This document shows, in pieces, positions 43,699 through 51,656 of a DNA stretch of 64,000 nt (position 1 is the first letter of the stretch; each line of letters opens with the position of its first letter). The translations under genes and the position numbers were made by a program. Source of the DNA: Actinomyces naeslundii (lineage in GTDB: Bacteria > Actinomycetota > Actinomycetes > Actinomycetales > Actinomycetaceae); NCBI RefSeq assembly GCF_001956585.1, contig NZ_MSRR01000004.1:1-64000 (forward strand), read 5' to 3'. The notes below the pieces were generated by a model. It was not told where the DNA came from. It searched no databases and saw only the letters and a list, made by a program, of their open reading frames with translations.

Positions 43699-43781
43699 CG
43701 GGCACCTAGACAACACTGAATCGCCGTCAGAATTCTCTCCAGCGGGTAATCATTTTTTCCTCACGAAGTGATAGGTGCCCG
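43699..43781. other. Inverted repeat closing an 83-base structured stretch
   Basis: CGGGCACCTA (43699-43708) and TAGGTGCCCG (43772-43781) are perfect 10-bp arms. Inside are two short stems, CTGA/TCAG and TCAC-GAA-GTGA, the latter directly against the outer stem. On the plus strand CTGACC and TACAAT (43648-43676) are 17 bases apart and could drive it. On the minus strand it lies 46 bases past the stop of the dehydratase gene, so it may simply be a terminator or 3' UTR element. Confidence 0.4.
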
Positions 43782-43826
43782 ATCAGCCCCCACCGCCGCC
43801 GTGCCTCCAGATCCGGCCGGCCGTCG

Positions 43827-44648
43827 TCACCGTCGCCGCAGGACAGGGCGGCCCGCCTGGACGATGGCACCGGTGTCGAGGTCGACGACGAGAGTCGCAC
43901 CGGGTTCCCCATCTCCTCGAGGAGACGCCGGAACATCGGCTGAACCAATGAATTCCAAGCCAATGCGTCGATGAGACGAAGACTGGACGAGCGCGAGACT
44001 GAGCGCGCCGACGAGAAGCCCGTGAGCGACGACGTCATTCGTGCCGGCTCGCAGTCCGGCCTCGGCAGCCCTGCCGGGCAGGAGGTGGATGGGGTTGCGA
44101 TCTCCGGTGACCTCCGCCCAGGAGGCAATATCACCGGAGGTGAGCCAGCAGGACCTGGCGCCGGAGGACGGATCAATTCCGGCCCCGCCGTCCGTGATTT
44201 CCCACCCCCGGGATGCCCTCGGACGGGCCTCGGCGCGACGGGCGACCTCATGGGTCACGTGCCAGTCCCCCGTTCCCACCTCCACTCGAGTCGTCGCTCG
44301 AAGGAGCTCCCAACCCGCTCGACGGATCTGTCGGACCACCAGTCCGCCAGGATCGGCGGAGCTCACTACGGCCTCGGTGCTCAGATGAGCCGGAGTCATG
44401 CGGCAACGACGGTGCAGCAGACCATCCCAGGAGGCGCTGCCTCGATGCCCTCGTATCCACTCCTGGAGCTGTCGCATGGCCAGAACGGCGGGGAGAATCG
44501 CCGTCGCACCGCGCAGAGCAAGGCGGCCAGCCGTGGGACTGGACGGCCCAGGCGGCGCGGAGGGCTCGGCGGGTCCCGTGGCGAGAATGCCGGCGAGGAC
44601 CGCTGTAAGCCGCTCGACGACGTCGTCACAGGGACCAGCAGGGTTCAC
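43827..44648 (-). CDS. MaoC/hot-dog dehydratase-domain protein (HadB-like)
   Basis: The 273-residue product has a C-terminal MaoC hydratase domain with the D-x4-H catalytic motif in EVTGDRNPIHL and GTNDVVAHGLLVGALSLAL. The N-terminal 150 residues look like a degenerate second hot-dog. In mycobacteria rpmG is followed by the hadABC dehydratase genes of fatty-acid elongation, and here the gene follows tRNA-Thr, tRNA-Met and rpmG, so it is probably the counterpart. The GTG start is seven bases after TAGCAT. Confidence 0.82.
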   Translation of the reverse strand: MNPAGPCDDVVERLTAVLAGILATGPAEPSAPPGPSSPTAGRLALRGATAILPAVLAMRQLQEWIRGHRGSASWDGLLHRRCRMTPAHLSTEAVVSSADPGGLVVRQIRRAGWELLRATTRVEVGTGDWHVTHEVARRAEARPRASRGWEITDGGAGIDPSSGARSCWLTSGDIASWAEVTGDRNPIHLLPGRAAEAGLRAGTNDVVAHGLLVGALSLALVQSSSHRRIGLEFIGSADVPASPRGDGEPGATLVVDLDTGAIVQAGRPVLRRR

Positions 44649-44655
44649 GTCACCG

Positions 44656-44661
44656 ATGCTA
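44656..44661 (-). promoter_or_regulatory. Putative -10 TAGCAT, leaderless start at 44648
   Basis: The minus-strand hexamer is seven bases before GTG 44648. Confidence 0.45.
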
Positions 44662-44686
44662 GGCGGCAGCCGCCTCGGGCACGACG

Positions 44687-44717
44687 AAGCCCCGCCGACA
44701 TCATGCCGACGGGGCTT
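44687..44717 (-). terminator. Hairpin downstream of rpmG
   Basis: AAGCCCCG (44687-44694) and CGGGGCTT (44710-44717) form a perfect 8-bp stem with a 15-base loop, 48 bases past the rpmG stop and upstream of the next gene's promoter. Confidence 0.6.
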
Positions 44718-44764
44718 GATCCAGACGTCGCAGGTGGCTGCGACAGGGGCCGGAACGCGCTTGC

Positions 44765-44935
44765 TCAGCGGGTCTCGCGGTGCTCGGTGTGCTTACCGCA
44801 GCGAGCGCAGAACTTGGCGATGCTGAGACGGTCGGGGGTGTTCCGACGGTTCTTCTTGGTGATGTAGTTCCGCTCCTTGCACTCCGAGCAGGCCAGAGTG
44901 ATCTTGGGGCGAACGTCGGCGGACTTGCTGGCCAC
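44765..44935 (-). CDS. rpmG: 50S ribosomal protein L33
   Basis: The 56-residue product has the L33 pattern: [20 protein letters not shown]-like core (here ending NYITKKN), [12 protein letters not shown] and [12 protein letters not shown]. Two CxxC pairs are intact, so this is the zinc-binding form. GTG 44935 is preceded by GAGGAGAC. It lies directly downstream of tRNA-Met on the same strand. Confidence 0.96.
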   Translation of the reverse strand: MASKSADVRPKITLACSECKERNYITKKNRRNTPDRLSIAKFCARCGKHTEHRETR

Positions 44936-44996
44936 GTTTGTCTCCTCGTGTCGATCCTCGAGCATGCGACGGGTGCGCTGTACTCGAAAGCTTGCG

Positions 44997-45070
44997 TAGC
45001 GGGGGAGGGACTCGAACCCTCGACCTCACGATTATGAGTCGTGCGCTCTAACCAGCTGAGCTACCTCGCC
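44997..45070 (-). tRNA. tRNA-Met (CAT)
   Basis: A 74-base cloverleaf with the anticodon CAT in the loop CTCATAA, D-arm TAGCTCAGCTGGTTAGAGC and T-loop TTCGAGT. It is the elongator type (long-stem G-C runs of the initiator are absent), though CAT can also be tRNA-Ile2. The 3' CCA is not encoded. The acceptor stem GGCGAGG/CCCCGCT has a G-U first pair and an A-C mismatch at 5:68. Confidence 0.93.
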
Positions 45071-45083
45071 ATATGACCACAAT

Positions 45084-45100
45084 GGGGGCCAGTGGCCCCC
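45084..45100. terminator. GC hairpin between tRNA-Thr and tRNA-Met
   Basis: GGGGGCC and GGCCCCC pair perfectly around the loop AGT. It lies between two tRNAs on the same strand and may be a terminator or processing signal. Confidence 0.45.
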
Positions 45101-45108
45101 GCTGCGAG

Positions 45109-45181
45109 AGCCCCGAAAGGGAATCGAACCCTTGACCTTCTCCTTACCATGGAGACGCTCTGCCGACTGAGCTATCGGGGC
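45109..45181 (-). tRNA. tRNA-Thr (GGT)
   Basis: A 73-base cloverleaf with acceptor stem GCCCCGA/TCGGGGC, anticodon GGT in the loop ATGGTAA between CTCC and GGAG, and T-loop TTCGATT. CCA is not encoded. Confidence 0.95.
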
Positions 45182-45293
45182 AACGAGCGGAATCCTAAGC
45201 AGATCCGAGCCTCTCCGGCAATTCGGTCCGCCGTGGCTTCGCTCACTGCGGTTCTCACCGCGAGGGTGAGGTGTGATCAACGAGTGATCAGCG

Positions 45294-45375
45294 TGGCGGG
45301 TGAGGGATTCGAACCCCCGTAGCATTACGCGGCTGATTTACAGTCAGCTCCCATTGGCCGCTCGGGCAACCCGCC
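45294..45375 (-). tRNA. tRNA-Tyr (GTA)
   Basis: An 82-base class II tRNA with acceptor GGCGGGT/ACCCGCC, anticodon GTA between CTGACT and AATCAG, a long variable arm (CCGCGTAATGCTACG region) and T-loop TTCGAAT. CCA is not encoded. Confidence 0.95.
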
Positions 45376-45534
45376 TTGACTCCATGCTCCGACCTCTCGG
45401 TCATCGCTTGGCGCCGTGGAAGAATAGCAAGGCGGCGGCGCGAAGCGCCAATCGCCCCTGTAGGACCCTCCTCACAGAACAACCCGCCTAGACTCGGGTC
45501 GACTGAAGTCCCGGCCCCGGAAAGGACTGCCGAC

Positions 45535-46032
45535 ATGGCCAACGACTCCTCCTTCGACGTCGTCTCCCGCCTCGACCGCCAGGAGGTGGACAACGCTGTC
45601 AACCAGTGCGCCAAGGAGATCTCCCAGCGCTACGACTTCCGCGGTGTCGACGCCTCCGTGAGCCTGTCCGGCGACACCATCACCCTGGAGGCCAACACGG
45701 CCGAACGGGTCCTGGCGATCCTGGACGTCCTGGAGTCCAAGCTCTTCCGCCGCGGCGTCTCCCTCAAGGCTCTGGACCTGGGAGACAAGGAGCCGCGCCC
45801 CTCAGGCAAGATCTACCGCCTGGTCTGCCCCCTGCGCGAGGGACTCACCCAGGAGGTGGCCAAGAGGATCACCAAGGCGATCCGCGACGAGGGGCCCAAG
45901 AGCGTCAAGGCCACGATCCAGGGCGATGAGGTGCGCGTGACCTCCAAGTCCCGCGACGACCTTCAGAGCGTCATCGCCCTGCTGAAGAACCTCGACGTCG
46001 ACGCCGCTCTCCAGTTCGTCAACTACCGCTAG
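45535..46032 (+). CDS. YajQ family nucleotide-binding protein
   Basis: The 165-residue product matches Yaj[19 protein letters not shown] start, [16 protein letters not shown], and [18 protein letters not shown] near the end. Members bind cyclic di-GMP or nucleotides and have two ferredoxin-like halves. ATG 45535 is preceded by GGAAAGGA. It stands alone, divergent from the tRNAs and convergent with the regulator at 46052. Confidence 0.94.
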   Translation: MANDSSFDVVSRLDRQEVDNAVNQCAKEISQRYDFRGVDASVSLSGDTITLEANTAERVLAILDVLESKLFRRGVSLKALDLGDKEPRPSGKIYRLVCPLREGLTQEVAKRITKAIRDEGPKSVKATIQGDEVRVTSKSRDDLQSVIALLKNLDVDAALQFVNYR

Positions 46033-46051
46033 GACCTCCACCGGCTCCGCT

Positions 46052-46696
46052 CTAGGCCGACAGCAGCGCCAGGACGGCCTTGACGCGGCGGTGGACGGCG
46101 GCGTCGGGCAGGAGCCCGAGCTTGGCGAAGATCCGCTGGGTGTGCTTCTCCACCGCCCCCTCGGTGACCACCATGATCTCGGCGATGCCGGCGTTGGTGC
46201 GCCCCTCGGCCATGAGGGCCAGGACCTCCCGCTCGCGGGGCGTGAGCTCGGTGAGCGGGTCGTCGCGCCGGCCTCGCTGGAGGACCTGGGAGACGACGTC
46301 GGGGTCCAGGACGAGCTCACCGCGCGCCACCCGCTCGACCGCGCCGAGGAAGGCGTCAATGTCACCAACCCGGTCCTTGAGGAGGTAGCCCAGGGCGCCA
46401 CCGCCATCGGCCAGGAGGTCGGGCAGGTAGCCGGCGACGACGTACTGGCTCAGCAGCAGGATGGGCGCACCCGGCCACTGGGCGCGGATACGGGTGGTGG
46501 CGCGCAGGCCCTCGTCGGTGTGGGAGGGCGGCATACGGATGTCGGCGACGACGACATCGGGCCGCAGCCGCAGGGCCTCGCTCACGAGGGTCTCACCGTC
46601 CCCCACTCCCCCGACGACCTCGTGGCCGCCGTCGGCCAGGATGAGGGCCAGTCCCTCGCGCAGAAGGACGGAGTCATCAGCGATCAGAACGCGCAC
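46052..46696 (-). CDS. LuxR/NarL family response regulator
   Basis: The 214-residue product has a receiver domain (Asp7, Asp8, phospho-acceptor Asp52 in VADIRMPP, Lys in YLLKDR) and a LuxR helix-turn-helix (LTPREREVLALMAEGRTNAG, then EKHTQRIFAKLGL). Its GTG start overlaps the kinase gene by 13 bases, so the pair is translationally coupled. It is a standard partner for a DesK-like kinase. Confidence 0.94.
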   Translation of the reverse strand: MRVLIADDSVLLREGLALILADGGHEVVGGVGDGETLVSEALRLRPDVVVADIRMPPSHTDEGLRATTRIRAQWPGAPILLLSQYVVAGYLPDLLADGGGALGYLLKDRVGDIDAFLGAVERVARGELVLDPDVVSQVLQRGRRDDPLTELTPREREVLALMAEGRTNAGIAEIMVVTEGAVEKHTQRIFAKLGLLPDAAVHRRVKAVLALLSA

Positions 46697-47952
46697 GGGA
46701 TCATCGCCTCCACTGTGGTCGGCCCGCCGGTCGGGGACGTGATCGTGAGCCTACCGTCGACACCGTTGAGGCGCTCCACCAGACCGGCCAGGCCGTGACC
46801 CTTGGCGGTCGAGGCCCCGCCGATGCCGTTGTCGCTGATCCTCACCTGCAGCGCGCCGTCGACGACGCGGGCCTCGACGCCGGCGGCCGTGGCCCCGGAG
46901 TGCTTGTTGAGGTTGGCCAGGGACTCGCTGACCACGAAGTAGGCTGCCTGGGAGACGTGATCGGGCAGCTCCGGCAGCTCAGTGCTCACGGTGACGGGTA
47001 CGGAGGAGCGGGTGGCAGCCTCGGTGATGGCGGCCGCCAGGCCACGGTCGACGAGGACCGGTGGAGCGATACCGCGGGAGAGCTGGCGCAGCTCGTCGAG
47101 GGTCTGCTGGGTCTGGTCCATGGCGCCCTGGATGATCGCCGAGGCCGCCACCGGGTCCTTCTCGGCCTGGCGCTGGGCACGGGCCAGGTCCATGCGTAGG
47201 CGCACGAGGCGCTGCTGGGGGCCGTCGTGGATGTCGCGCTCCAGGCGGCGGCGAGTGTCGGCCTCGGCGCGCTGGACGGAGGCCCGGGAGGTCTGGAGGC
47301 GGCTGACCTCGCTGCGCCAGGAGAGCATGGCGCGGATGAGACCCGTCTGCATGGCGGCCAGGCCCCGCAGGACGGCAGGGGCGGTCAGGGAGAAGACAAT
47401 GCCGCAGGTGAGGTTGAAACCGATGTCCCAGAGCAGCTCCGGCTGCAGGCCCAGAAGATGAGCCAGCCCCTGGCGCTGCTCTCCGATGGTCGGGTCGAGG
47501 ACCAGGTCAAGGGTGATGTCGGCAATGGGGGCCAGAAGACCTGCCACGGCCAGGGCCAGCCACACGACACTGATGATCCAGGTGATGAAGGAGACCGGGA
47601 AGTAGATGACAGCCCACAGCAGGTCCATCCAGCGCTGAGGGTCGCGCAGGCGCCGGAAGAGCCGACGGCGCGCGGAGGTTCCCGGCTCGGGCACGAGGTA
47701 GCCACCCGGTACCGGCTCGCGCCCGTCCACACGCGCCACGGCGAGGCGGGCAATGTTGGCGAAGCCCCCGGCGATGCTCAGGTCGATAATGAGCAGCAGC
47801 AGCCCCACCCAGATAATGGTGGTGACCACACCGAGGGCGGTCAGTGGCACAACCAGGTAGAAGGCGAGCAGGCTCAGTGGCCCGCTGAGGAGGAGGAAGG
47901 CGGCGTCCCTGCCGAGCTGGCGGTAGCGCGCGGCCCATGCTGATCGGTTCAT
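46684..47952 (-). CDS. DesK/NarX-type sensor histidine kinase
   Basis: The 422-residue product has an N-terminal membrane sensor of about four segments (about 20-62 and 113-145, then 175-195), a HisKA_3 dimerisation helix with phospho-acceptor His242 in ERDIHDGPQQRLVRL, and a HATPase domain (SESLANLNKHSGATA, ISDNGIGGA, GHGLAGLVERL). GAGGAGG precedes ATG 47952. Its first 219 residues and its upstream sequence are duplicated at 49893-50640. Confidence 0.93.
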   Translation of the reverse strand: MNRSAWAARYRQLGRDAAFLLLSGPLSLLAFYLVVPLTALGVVTTIIWVGLLLLIIDLSIAGGFANIARLAVARVDGREPVPGGYLVPEPGTSARRRLFRRLRDPQRWMDLLWAVIYFPVSFITWIISVVWLALAVAGLLAPIADITLDLVLDPTIGEQRQGLAHLLGLQPELLWDIGFNLTCGIVFSLTAPAVLRGLAAMQTGLIRAMLSWRSEVSRLQTSRASVQRAEADTRRRLERDIHDGPQQRLVRLRMDLARAQRQAEKDPVAASAIIQGAMDQTQQTLDELRQLSRGIAPPVLVDRGLAAAITEAATRSSVPVTVSTELPELPDHVSQAAYFVVSESLANLNKHSGATAAGVEARVVDGALQVRISDNGIGGASTAKGHGLAGLVERLNGVDGRLTITSPTGGPTTVEAMIPCAF

Positions 47953-48030
47953 GCCTCATATCCTCCTCAGGGCCGGAATCATGCCCAATCCTGCCACCTG
48001 GCGGGGCCGTGGTGGGGCTAGCCCGACACG

Positions 48031-48996
48031 TCAGTCTGCGAGCCGATCGGTCAGATTGCGGGCGATTTCATCAGCCCACATCCCGTAGCGAGCCTCGCCG
48101 GGGCGGCTGAGGCAGTACAGGAGGTTGCCCATGCGGTCGAGGAGCTCGTAAGCGTCACGGCGGGCGAGCAGCTGCTGCGGGTCGATGGCACCGGCGTGGC
48201 GAGAGTACCGCGAGTACTCCGTGACGAAGGCGGCGACGTCGTCGGGCGTCATGGGCAGGTACCAGGGCCCGCCGATCACCCGGCCACCGATGAGGGCCAA
48301 GTCCTTGGCTCTGTCGCCGGGGCCCGACCACTCGAAGTCGATGAGTCGTGGAACGCCGTCGGGGCTGAGGATGACGTTGGTGACGACGACGTCACCGTGG
48401 ATGAGCGGGTGGATAGGGACGGCCTCGAAAGCCGGGGCGAGTCGGGTGAGCTCGCGGCACCAGGCGGGTAGGAGTGCACTGACGCGTGGATCGGTGAGTG
48501 TCTCCGGGTGGTGCCTGCCCCACCAGGTCAGCAGCTCCTCCCCCTGCTCGCCGGCACTCGGCACAAACACGGCCGACGGTGCGGGACTGGTAGCAAGGGC
48601 CTCGTGCAGGCGGGCGATCTGGTGGGCGAGGGCGGTCGCGAGCCGCGGGTTCCAGTCGGTGGCGCGCAGGGCCCGACCGGAAACGTGGGTGGTCACCATG
48701 TAGGGGATGCCGAGCGGGTTATCGGTACCGGTCTCCAGGGCTATGGCACTGGTGCCGAGCTCGGGCGGGACGCGTCTGAGGGTCTCGAACTCGGCCGTCA
48801 TCGAGCGGGGCATCTCATGGGGCGAGCGCCGGGGAACACGCAGGACCCGCGCCTGGTCACCGGAGCCGATTCGCCAGGCAACGTAGCTCTCTCCGGCGCC
48901 GAGCAACGTGATCTCAGATGTCCCCGGCTCGGCCGGCAACCCGCGCAGCCGACCGGTGCTGACGGCGATCCGGATGCGCCGCAAGGCTGAGTCCAT
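48031..48996 (-). CDS. Aminoglycoside phosphotransferase (APH)/choline kinase-like protein
   Basis: The 321-residue product has a protein-kinase-like fold: an N-lobe with ARVLRVPRR (ATP lysine region replaced by Arg and Val), the catalytic HGDVVVTNVIL and the metal-binding IDFEW. The set is close to the choline/aminoglycoside kinase superfamily; the substrate is unknown and I see no evidence of resistance. It ends 50 bases or so upstream of the histidine kinase on the same strand. Confidence 0.85.
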   Translation of the reverse strand: MDSALRRIRIAVSTGRLRGLPAEPGTSEITLLGAGESYVAWRIGSGDQARVLRVPRRSPHEMPRSMTAEFETLRRVPPELGTSAIALETGTDNPLGIPYMVTTHVSGRALRATDWNPRLATALAHQIARLHEALATSPAPSAVFVPSAGEQGEELLTWWGRHHPETLTDPRVSALLPAWCRELTRLAPAFEAVPIHPLIHGDVVVTNVILSPDGVPRLIDFEWSGPGDRAKDLALIGGRVIGGPWYLPMTPDDVAAFVTEYSRYSRHAGAIDPQQLLARRDAYELLDRMGNLLYCLSRPGEARYGMWADEIARNLTDRLAD

Positions 48997-49097
48997 GGGG
49001 ATCGTTCCCTATCTCTGAGTCCATGCTTCACTGAGTACCCTCAAAGGGATCTGAGCGTGCCGATCAATCCTGCATACCGAGCTCTCGAGGCCACTTC

Positions 49098-49349
49098 ATG
49101 CACCTACCTTTGAGCAACCCGCTTCGTCACGTCGATCCGGTCACGGCGTGCGCCCCCTACAGACCGCTTCAGCCGTCACCGGATGAACACTCGCGCGGGC
49201 ACCGGACCATCATCACGACGATCGCCGTTATCGTTGCGATCCTGTCATTAGTTGCGTGGTTCTACGTCACCATATCGATCAGCGACTCCTCCGAGAAGGT
49301 ACGAGTCACTGAGACCGGCTCAGGCATGACCGACCCCAGCCCCAGGTAA
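49098..49349 (+). CDS. Small single-pass membrane protein (possible)
   Basis: The 83-residue frame has a Pro/His/Arg-rich first half and one hydrophobic segment at about 38-60 (IITTIAVIVAILSLVAWFYV). CGAGG lies seven bases before ATG 49098. The last 44 bases overlap the convergent kinase gene. I do not recognise it; the hydrophobic segment and start site make it plausible but not certain. Confidence 0.4.
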   Translation: MHLPLSNPLRHVDPVTACAPYRPLQPSPDEHSRGHRTIITTIAVIVAILSLVAWFYVTISISDSSEKVRVTETGSGMTDPSPR

Positions 49350-49872
49350 CCTCGTTGACGATGGCCTGGGCCGCCTCGACGGCAGTGAGTCGGGCGGTGT
49401 CCAGGTGGAGGTCGGCCTCGGGCCAGGGGGCGTAGTCGCGGCGGGTGATCTCCTTCCAGTCCGGCAGCTTGAGGCCCTCGATATCGCCGACCCGCTGCCG
49501 GGCACGGCGGCGGTGCTCGGTCGTATCCGAGCAGACGAGCTCGACGGCGAGGAACCGGCATCCCTGGGCCGAGGCGGTTTCCTCCCACAGACGGCGGGTG
49601 ATGGGCAGCGGGTTGACGCACTCGACCAGGACCTCACCGCCCGAGGCCAGGACATCTCGGGCGACGGCAGCAGCCACGTAGTAGCCAGCGCCTCCGGGCA
49701 TGCCGGGAAGCATCTCGCCACTGTCCCGCAGAGCCTGCTCAATAGTGTCAATGCGCAGCCAGGTCGGCGGCCGGCTCTGCGGCTGCGCCTCGGCCCGCAG
49801 GCGCAGGATCTCCCGGCAGACGGCGGTCTTGCCGACTGCCGGTAGTCCGCCGACGACGCACAGGGTTGCCAT
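49306..49872 (-). CDS. AAA family ATPase / small P-loop kinase
   Basis: The 188-residue product has a Walker A motif, GLPAVGKT, at 9-16, a substrate-binding WLRIDTIEQALRD and VECVNPLPITRRLWEE. This is the layout of AAA_33 or adenylylsulfate/zeta-like kinases that phosphorylate small molecules. The substrate is not evident. Its ATG shares one base with the stop of the chimeric sensor gene (TGATG), a coupling that was probably originally to htpX, whose 3' end is duplicated here. Confidence 0.8.
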   Translation of the reverse strand: MATLCVVGGLPAVGKTAVCREILRLRAEAQPQSRPPTWLRIDTIEQALRDSGEMLPGMPGGAGYYVAAAVARDVLASGGEVLVECVNPLPITRRLWEETASAQGCRFLAVELVCSDTTEHRRRARQRVGDIEGLKLPDWKEITRRDYAPWPEADLHLDTARLTAVEAAQAIVNEVTWGWGRSCLSRSQ

Positions 49873-49899
49873 CAGTACCTGGCCATCTGCTCGAGGCGG
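49872..49899 (-). repeat. 28-bp repeat of the htpX 3' end (distal copy)
   Basis: Bases 49872-49899 match 50675-50702 with two mismatches. Read on the minus strand both encode RLEQMA followed by R/G, Y and stop. The copies flank the duplicated sensor segment. Confidence 0.8.
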
Positions 49900-50549
49900 C
49901 TGACCTCGCTGCGCCAGGAGAGCATGCCGTGGATGAGCCCCGCCTGCATGGCGGCCAGTCCCCGCAGGACGAAGGGGGCGGTCAGGGAGAAGACGACGCC
50001 GGCGCTCAGGTGGATACCGATCTCCCAGAGCAGGGGCGGATACAGGCCCAGAAACTCGGCCAGACTCTGGCTCTGGTCTCCCACGGTCGCGTTAAGAATC
50101 AATTCAAGAATGACGTCGATAATGGGCGAGAGCAAGCCGCCCACGGCCAGGGCCAGCCACCCGACGCTGATGATCCAGGTGAAGAGGGACACCGGGAAGT
50201 AGACGATGACCCACAGCAGGTCCATCCAGCGCTGAGGGTCACGCAGACGCCGGAAGAGCCGACGACGCGCGGAGGCCCCCGGAACAGGAGACAGGTAAGC
50301 GCCAGGTCTGGGTTCACGTCCGTCCAGACGCGCCACACGCAGACGGGCCAGGTTGGCGAAGCCCCCGGAGATGCTCAACGCCAGGGTCAGGAGGAGGAAG
50401 CCGATCCCGACGATGACGGTTCCGGCACCGGCTGCGGTCAGCGGCAGGACGAGGCAGAAGGCGAGCAGGCTCAGTGGCCAGCTGAGGAAGAGGAAGGCGG
50501 CATCCCGGCCGAGTCGGCGGTAGCGCGCGGCCCATACTGATCGGTTCAT
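49872..50549 (-). CDS. Truncated chimeric paralogue of the DesK-like sensor (no kinase domain)
   Basis: The 225-residue product is closely similar to residues 1-219 of the kinase at 46684 (MNRSVWAARYR, SARRRLFRRLRDPQRWMDLLW, SWRSEVSRL) and then switches to EQMARY, the tail of HtpX. All residues from the phospho-acceptor histidine onward are absent, so it cannot signal by phosphorylation. The membrane sensor part is intact. ATG 50549 is chosen by homology; ATG 50672, two bases past the htpX stop, is in frame and would be coupled to htpX. It may be a pseudogene-like remnant or a decoy sensor. Confidence 0.75.
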   Translation of the reverse strand: MNRSVWAARYRRLGRDAAFLFLSWPLSLLAFCLVLPLTAAGAGTVIVGIGFLLLTLALSISGGFANLARLRVARLDGREPRPGAYLSPVPGASARRRLFRRLRDPQRWMDLLWVIVYFPVSLFTWIISVGWLALAVGGLLSPIIDVILELILNATVGDQSQSLAEFLGLYPPLLWEIGIHLSAGVVFSLTAPFVLRGLAAMQAGLIHGMLSWRSEVSRLEQMARY

Positions 50550-50674
50550 ACCCCCCATTTTTCTCAGGCCCGGAATCGCACCCAATCCTGCCACCTGGCG
50601 AGGCCATGGTGGGGCTAGCCCGACATGGCAGCGGGAAAGACGCGGCAGCCCGACGACGACGGTCGGGGTCATCG

Positions 50675-50702
50675 TCAGTACCCGGCCATCTGCTCAAGGC
50701 GG
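50675..50702 (-). repeat. 28-bp repeat of the htpX 3' end (copy within htpX)
   Basis: This is the partner of 49872-49899 and covers the last codons of htpX. Confidence 0.8.
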
Positions 50703-51544
50703 GCGATGCGCTCGTCCATGGGCGGGTGAGTGGAGAAGAGGTTGCGCAGGCTCCCGAAGGGATTGGCGATCATCATGGAGGAGACCGGTTCAAGGCGCGG
50801 GTCCTGCCCCATGGGCACGCGCGAGATGCCAAGCTCGAGCTTGCTGAGCGCGCTGGCCAGGGCGAGCGGGTCCTGAGTGAGCTCGGCGCCGTCGTGGTCG
50901 GCGTCGTACTCGCGAGTCCGGGAGATGGCGAACTGGGTGATGGCAGCGGCCAGGGGCGCCAGGAGGGAGAGCAGCAGGACGGCGATGATGTTGCCGCCGT
51001 CCCGGTCACGCCGGTTACCGCCGCCGAACCACAGGGCCATGGTGGCCACCGAGGAGATGACACCGGCGATGCCCGCGGCCACCGAGGAGGTGAGGATGTC
51101 GCGGTTGTAGACGTGGGAGAGCTCGTGGCCCAGGACCCCGCGCAGCTCGCGCTCGTTGAGGAGCTGGAGGATGCCCTGGGTGCAGCACACGGCGGCGTGC
51201 GAGGGGCTGCGCCCGGTGGCGAAGGCGTTGGGACTCATCGTGGGGGCCACGTAGAGGCGCGGCATGGGCTGATCGGCGGCGGCGGAGAGCTCGCGCACGA
51301 TGGCGTACATCTGGGGCTGCTGGTCCTCGGTGACCTCAATGGCACCCATGGAGCGCACCGCGATCTTGTCGGAGTTCCAGAAGCCGTAGGCGGTCTGTAC
51401 CAGGCCGAAGACCGGCGCGATGATCAGCCAGACGGCGGAGCCCGTGCCCCGGGCCAGGGCGTAGCCGAGAAGGAGAAGCAGGCTCCACATGCCGCCCAGG
51501 AGGACGGCGGTCTTGAGACCGTTGAAGTGGTGGGTCCTTGTCAT
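50675..51544 (-). CDS. htpX: Zinc metalloprotease HtpX (M48)
   Basis: The 289-residue product has two N-terminal membrane segments (about 12-32 and 36-56), the zinc motif HELSH (His140, Glu141, His144), two further segments (about 155-175 and 190-210) and the third ligand glutamate in REYDADHDGAEL. HtpX degrades damaged membrane proteins. ATG 51544 is six bases after TAGTCT. The 3' end is repeated 800 bases downstream. Confidence 0.94.
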   Translation of the reverse strand: MTRTHHFNGLKTAVLLGGMWSLLLLLGYALARGTGSAVWLIIAPVFGLVQTAYGFWNSDKIAVRSMGAIEVTEDQQPQMYAIVRELSAAADQPMPRLYVAPTMSPNAFATGRSPSHAAVCCTQGILQLLNERELRGVLGHELSHVYNRDILTSSVAAGIAGVISSVATMALWFGGGNRRDRDGGNIIAVLLLSLLAPLAAAITQFAISRTREYDADHDGAELTQDPLALASALSKLELGISRVPMGQDPRLEPVSSMMIANPFGSLRNLFSTHPPMDERIARLEQMAGY

Positions 51545-51550
51545 GGTGAG

Positions 51551-51556
51551 AGACTA
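51551..51556 (-). promoter_or_regulatory. Putative -10 TAGTCT, leaderless start of htpX
   Basis: The minus-strand hexamer is six bases before ATG 51544. Confidence 0.45.
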
Positions 51557-51656
51557 TGGGACGAACCTGTGTCTGACCTATGTCCATCGGCGCGTGCGAC
51601 CATTGGCGGATCGAGGAATAACGGCAAGGCTCCGCGCGGCTCAGACGGGAGCGGGC

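Larger units (their letters stand above)
43325..43826. other. Long intergenic region, AT-rich, with regulatory-like elements
   Basis: These 502 bases between the MarR gene and the hot-dog dehydratase gene have lower GC content than the coding regions and no gene I can support. They contain the inverted repeat at 43378-43411, a possible MarR promoter at 43457-43485 and an inverted repeat enclosing a structured stretch at 43699-43781. Confidence 0.6.

Noticed and set aside
45376-45534. Longer start for the YajQ protein
   Set aside because: Upstream codons run into the tRNA-Tyr gene region and add no family similarity.
48031-48996. Antibiotic-resistance aminoglycoside phosphotransferase
   Set aside because: Only superfamily motifs are present and the context gives no hint of resistance; many such genes phosphorylate other small molecules.
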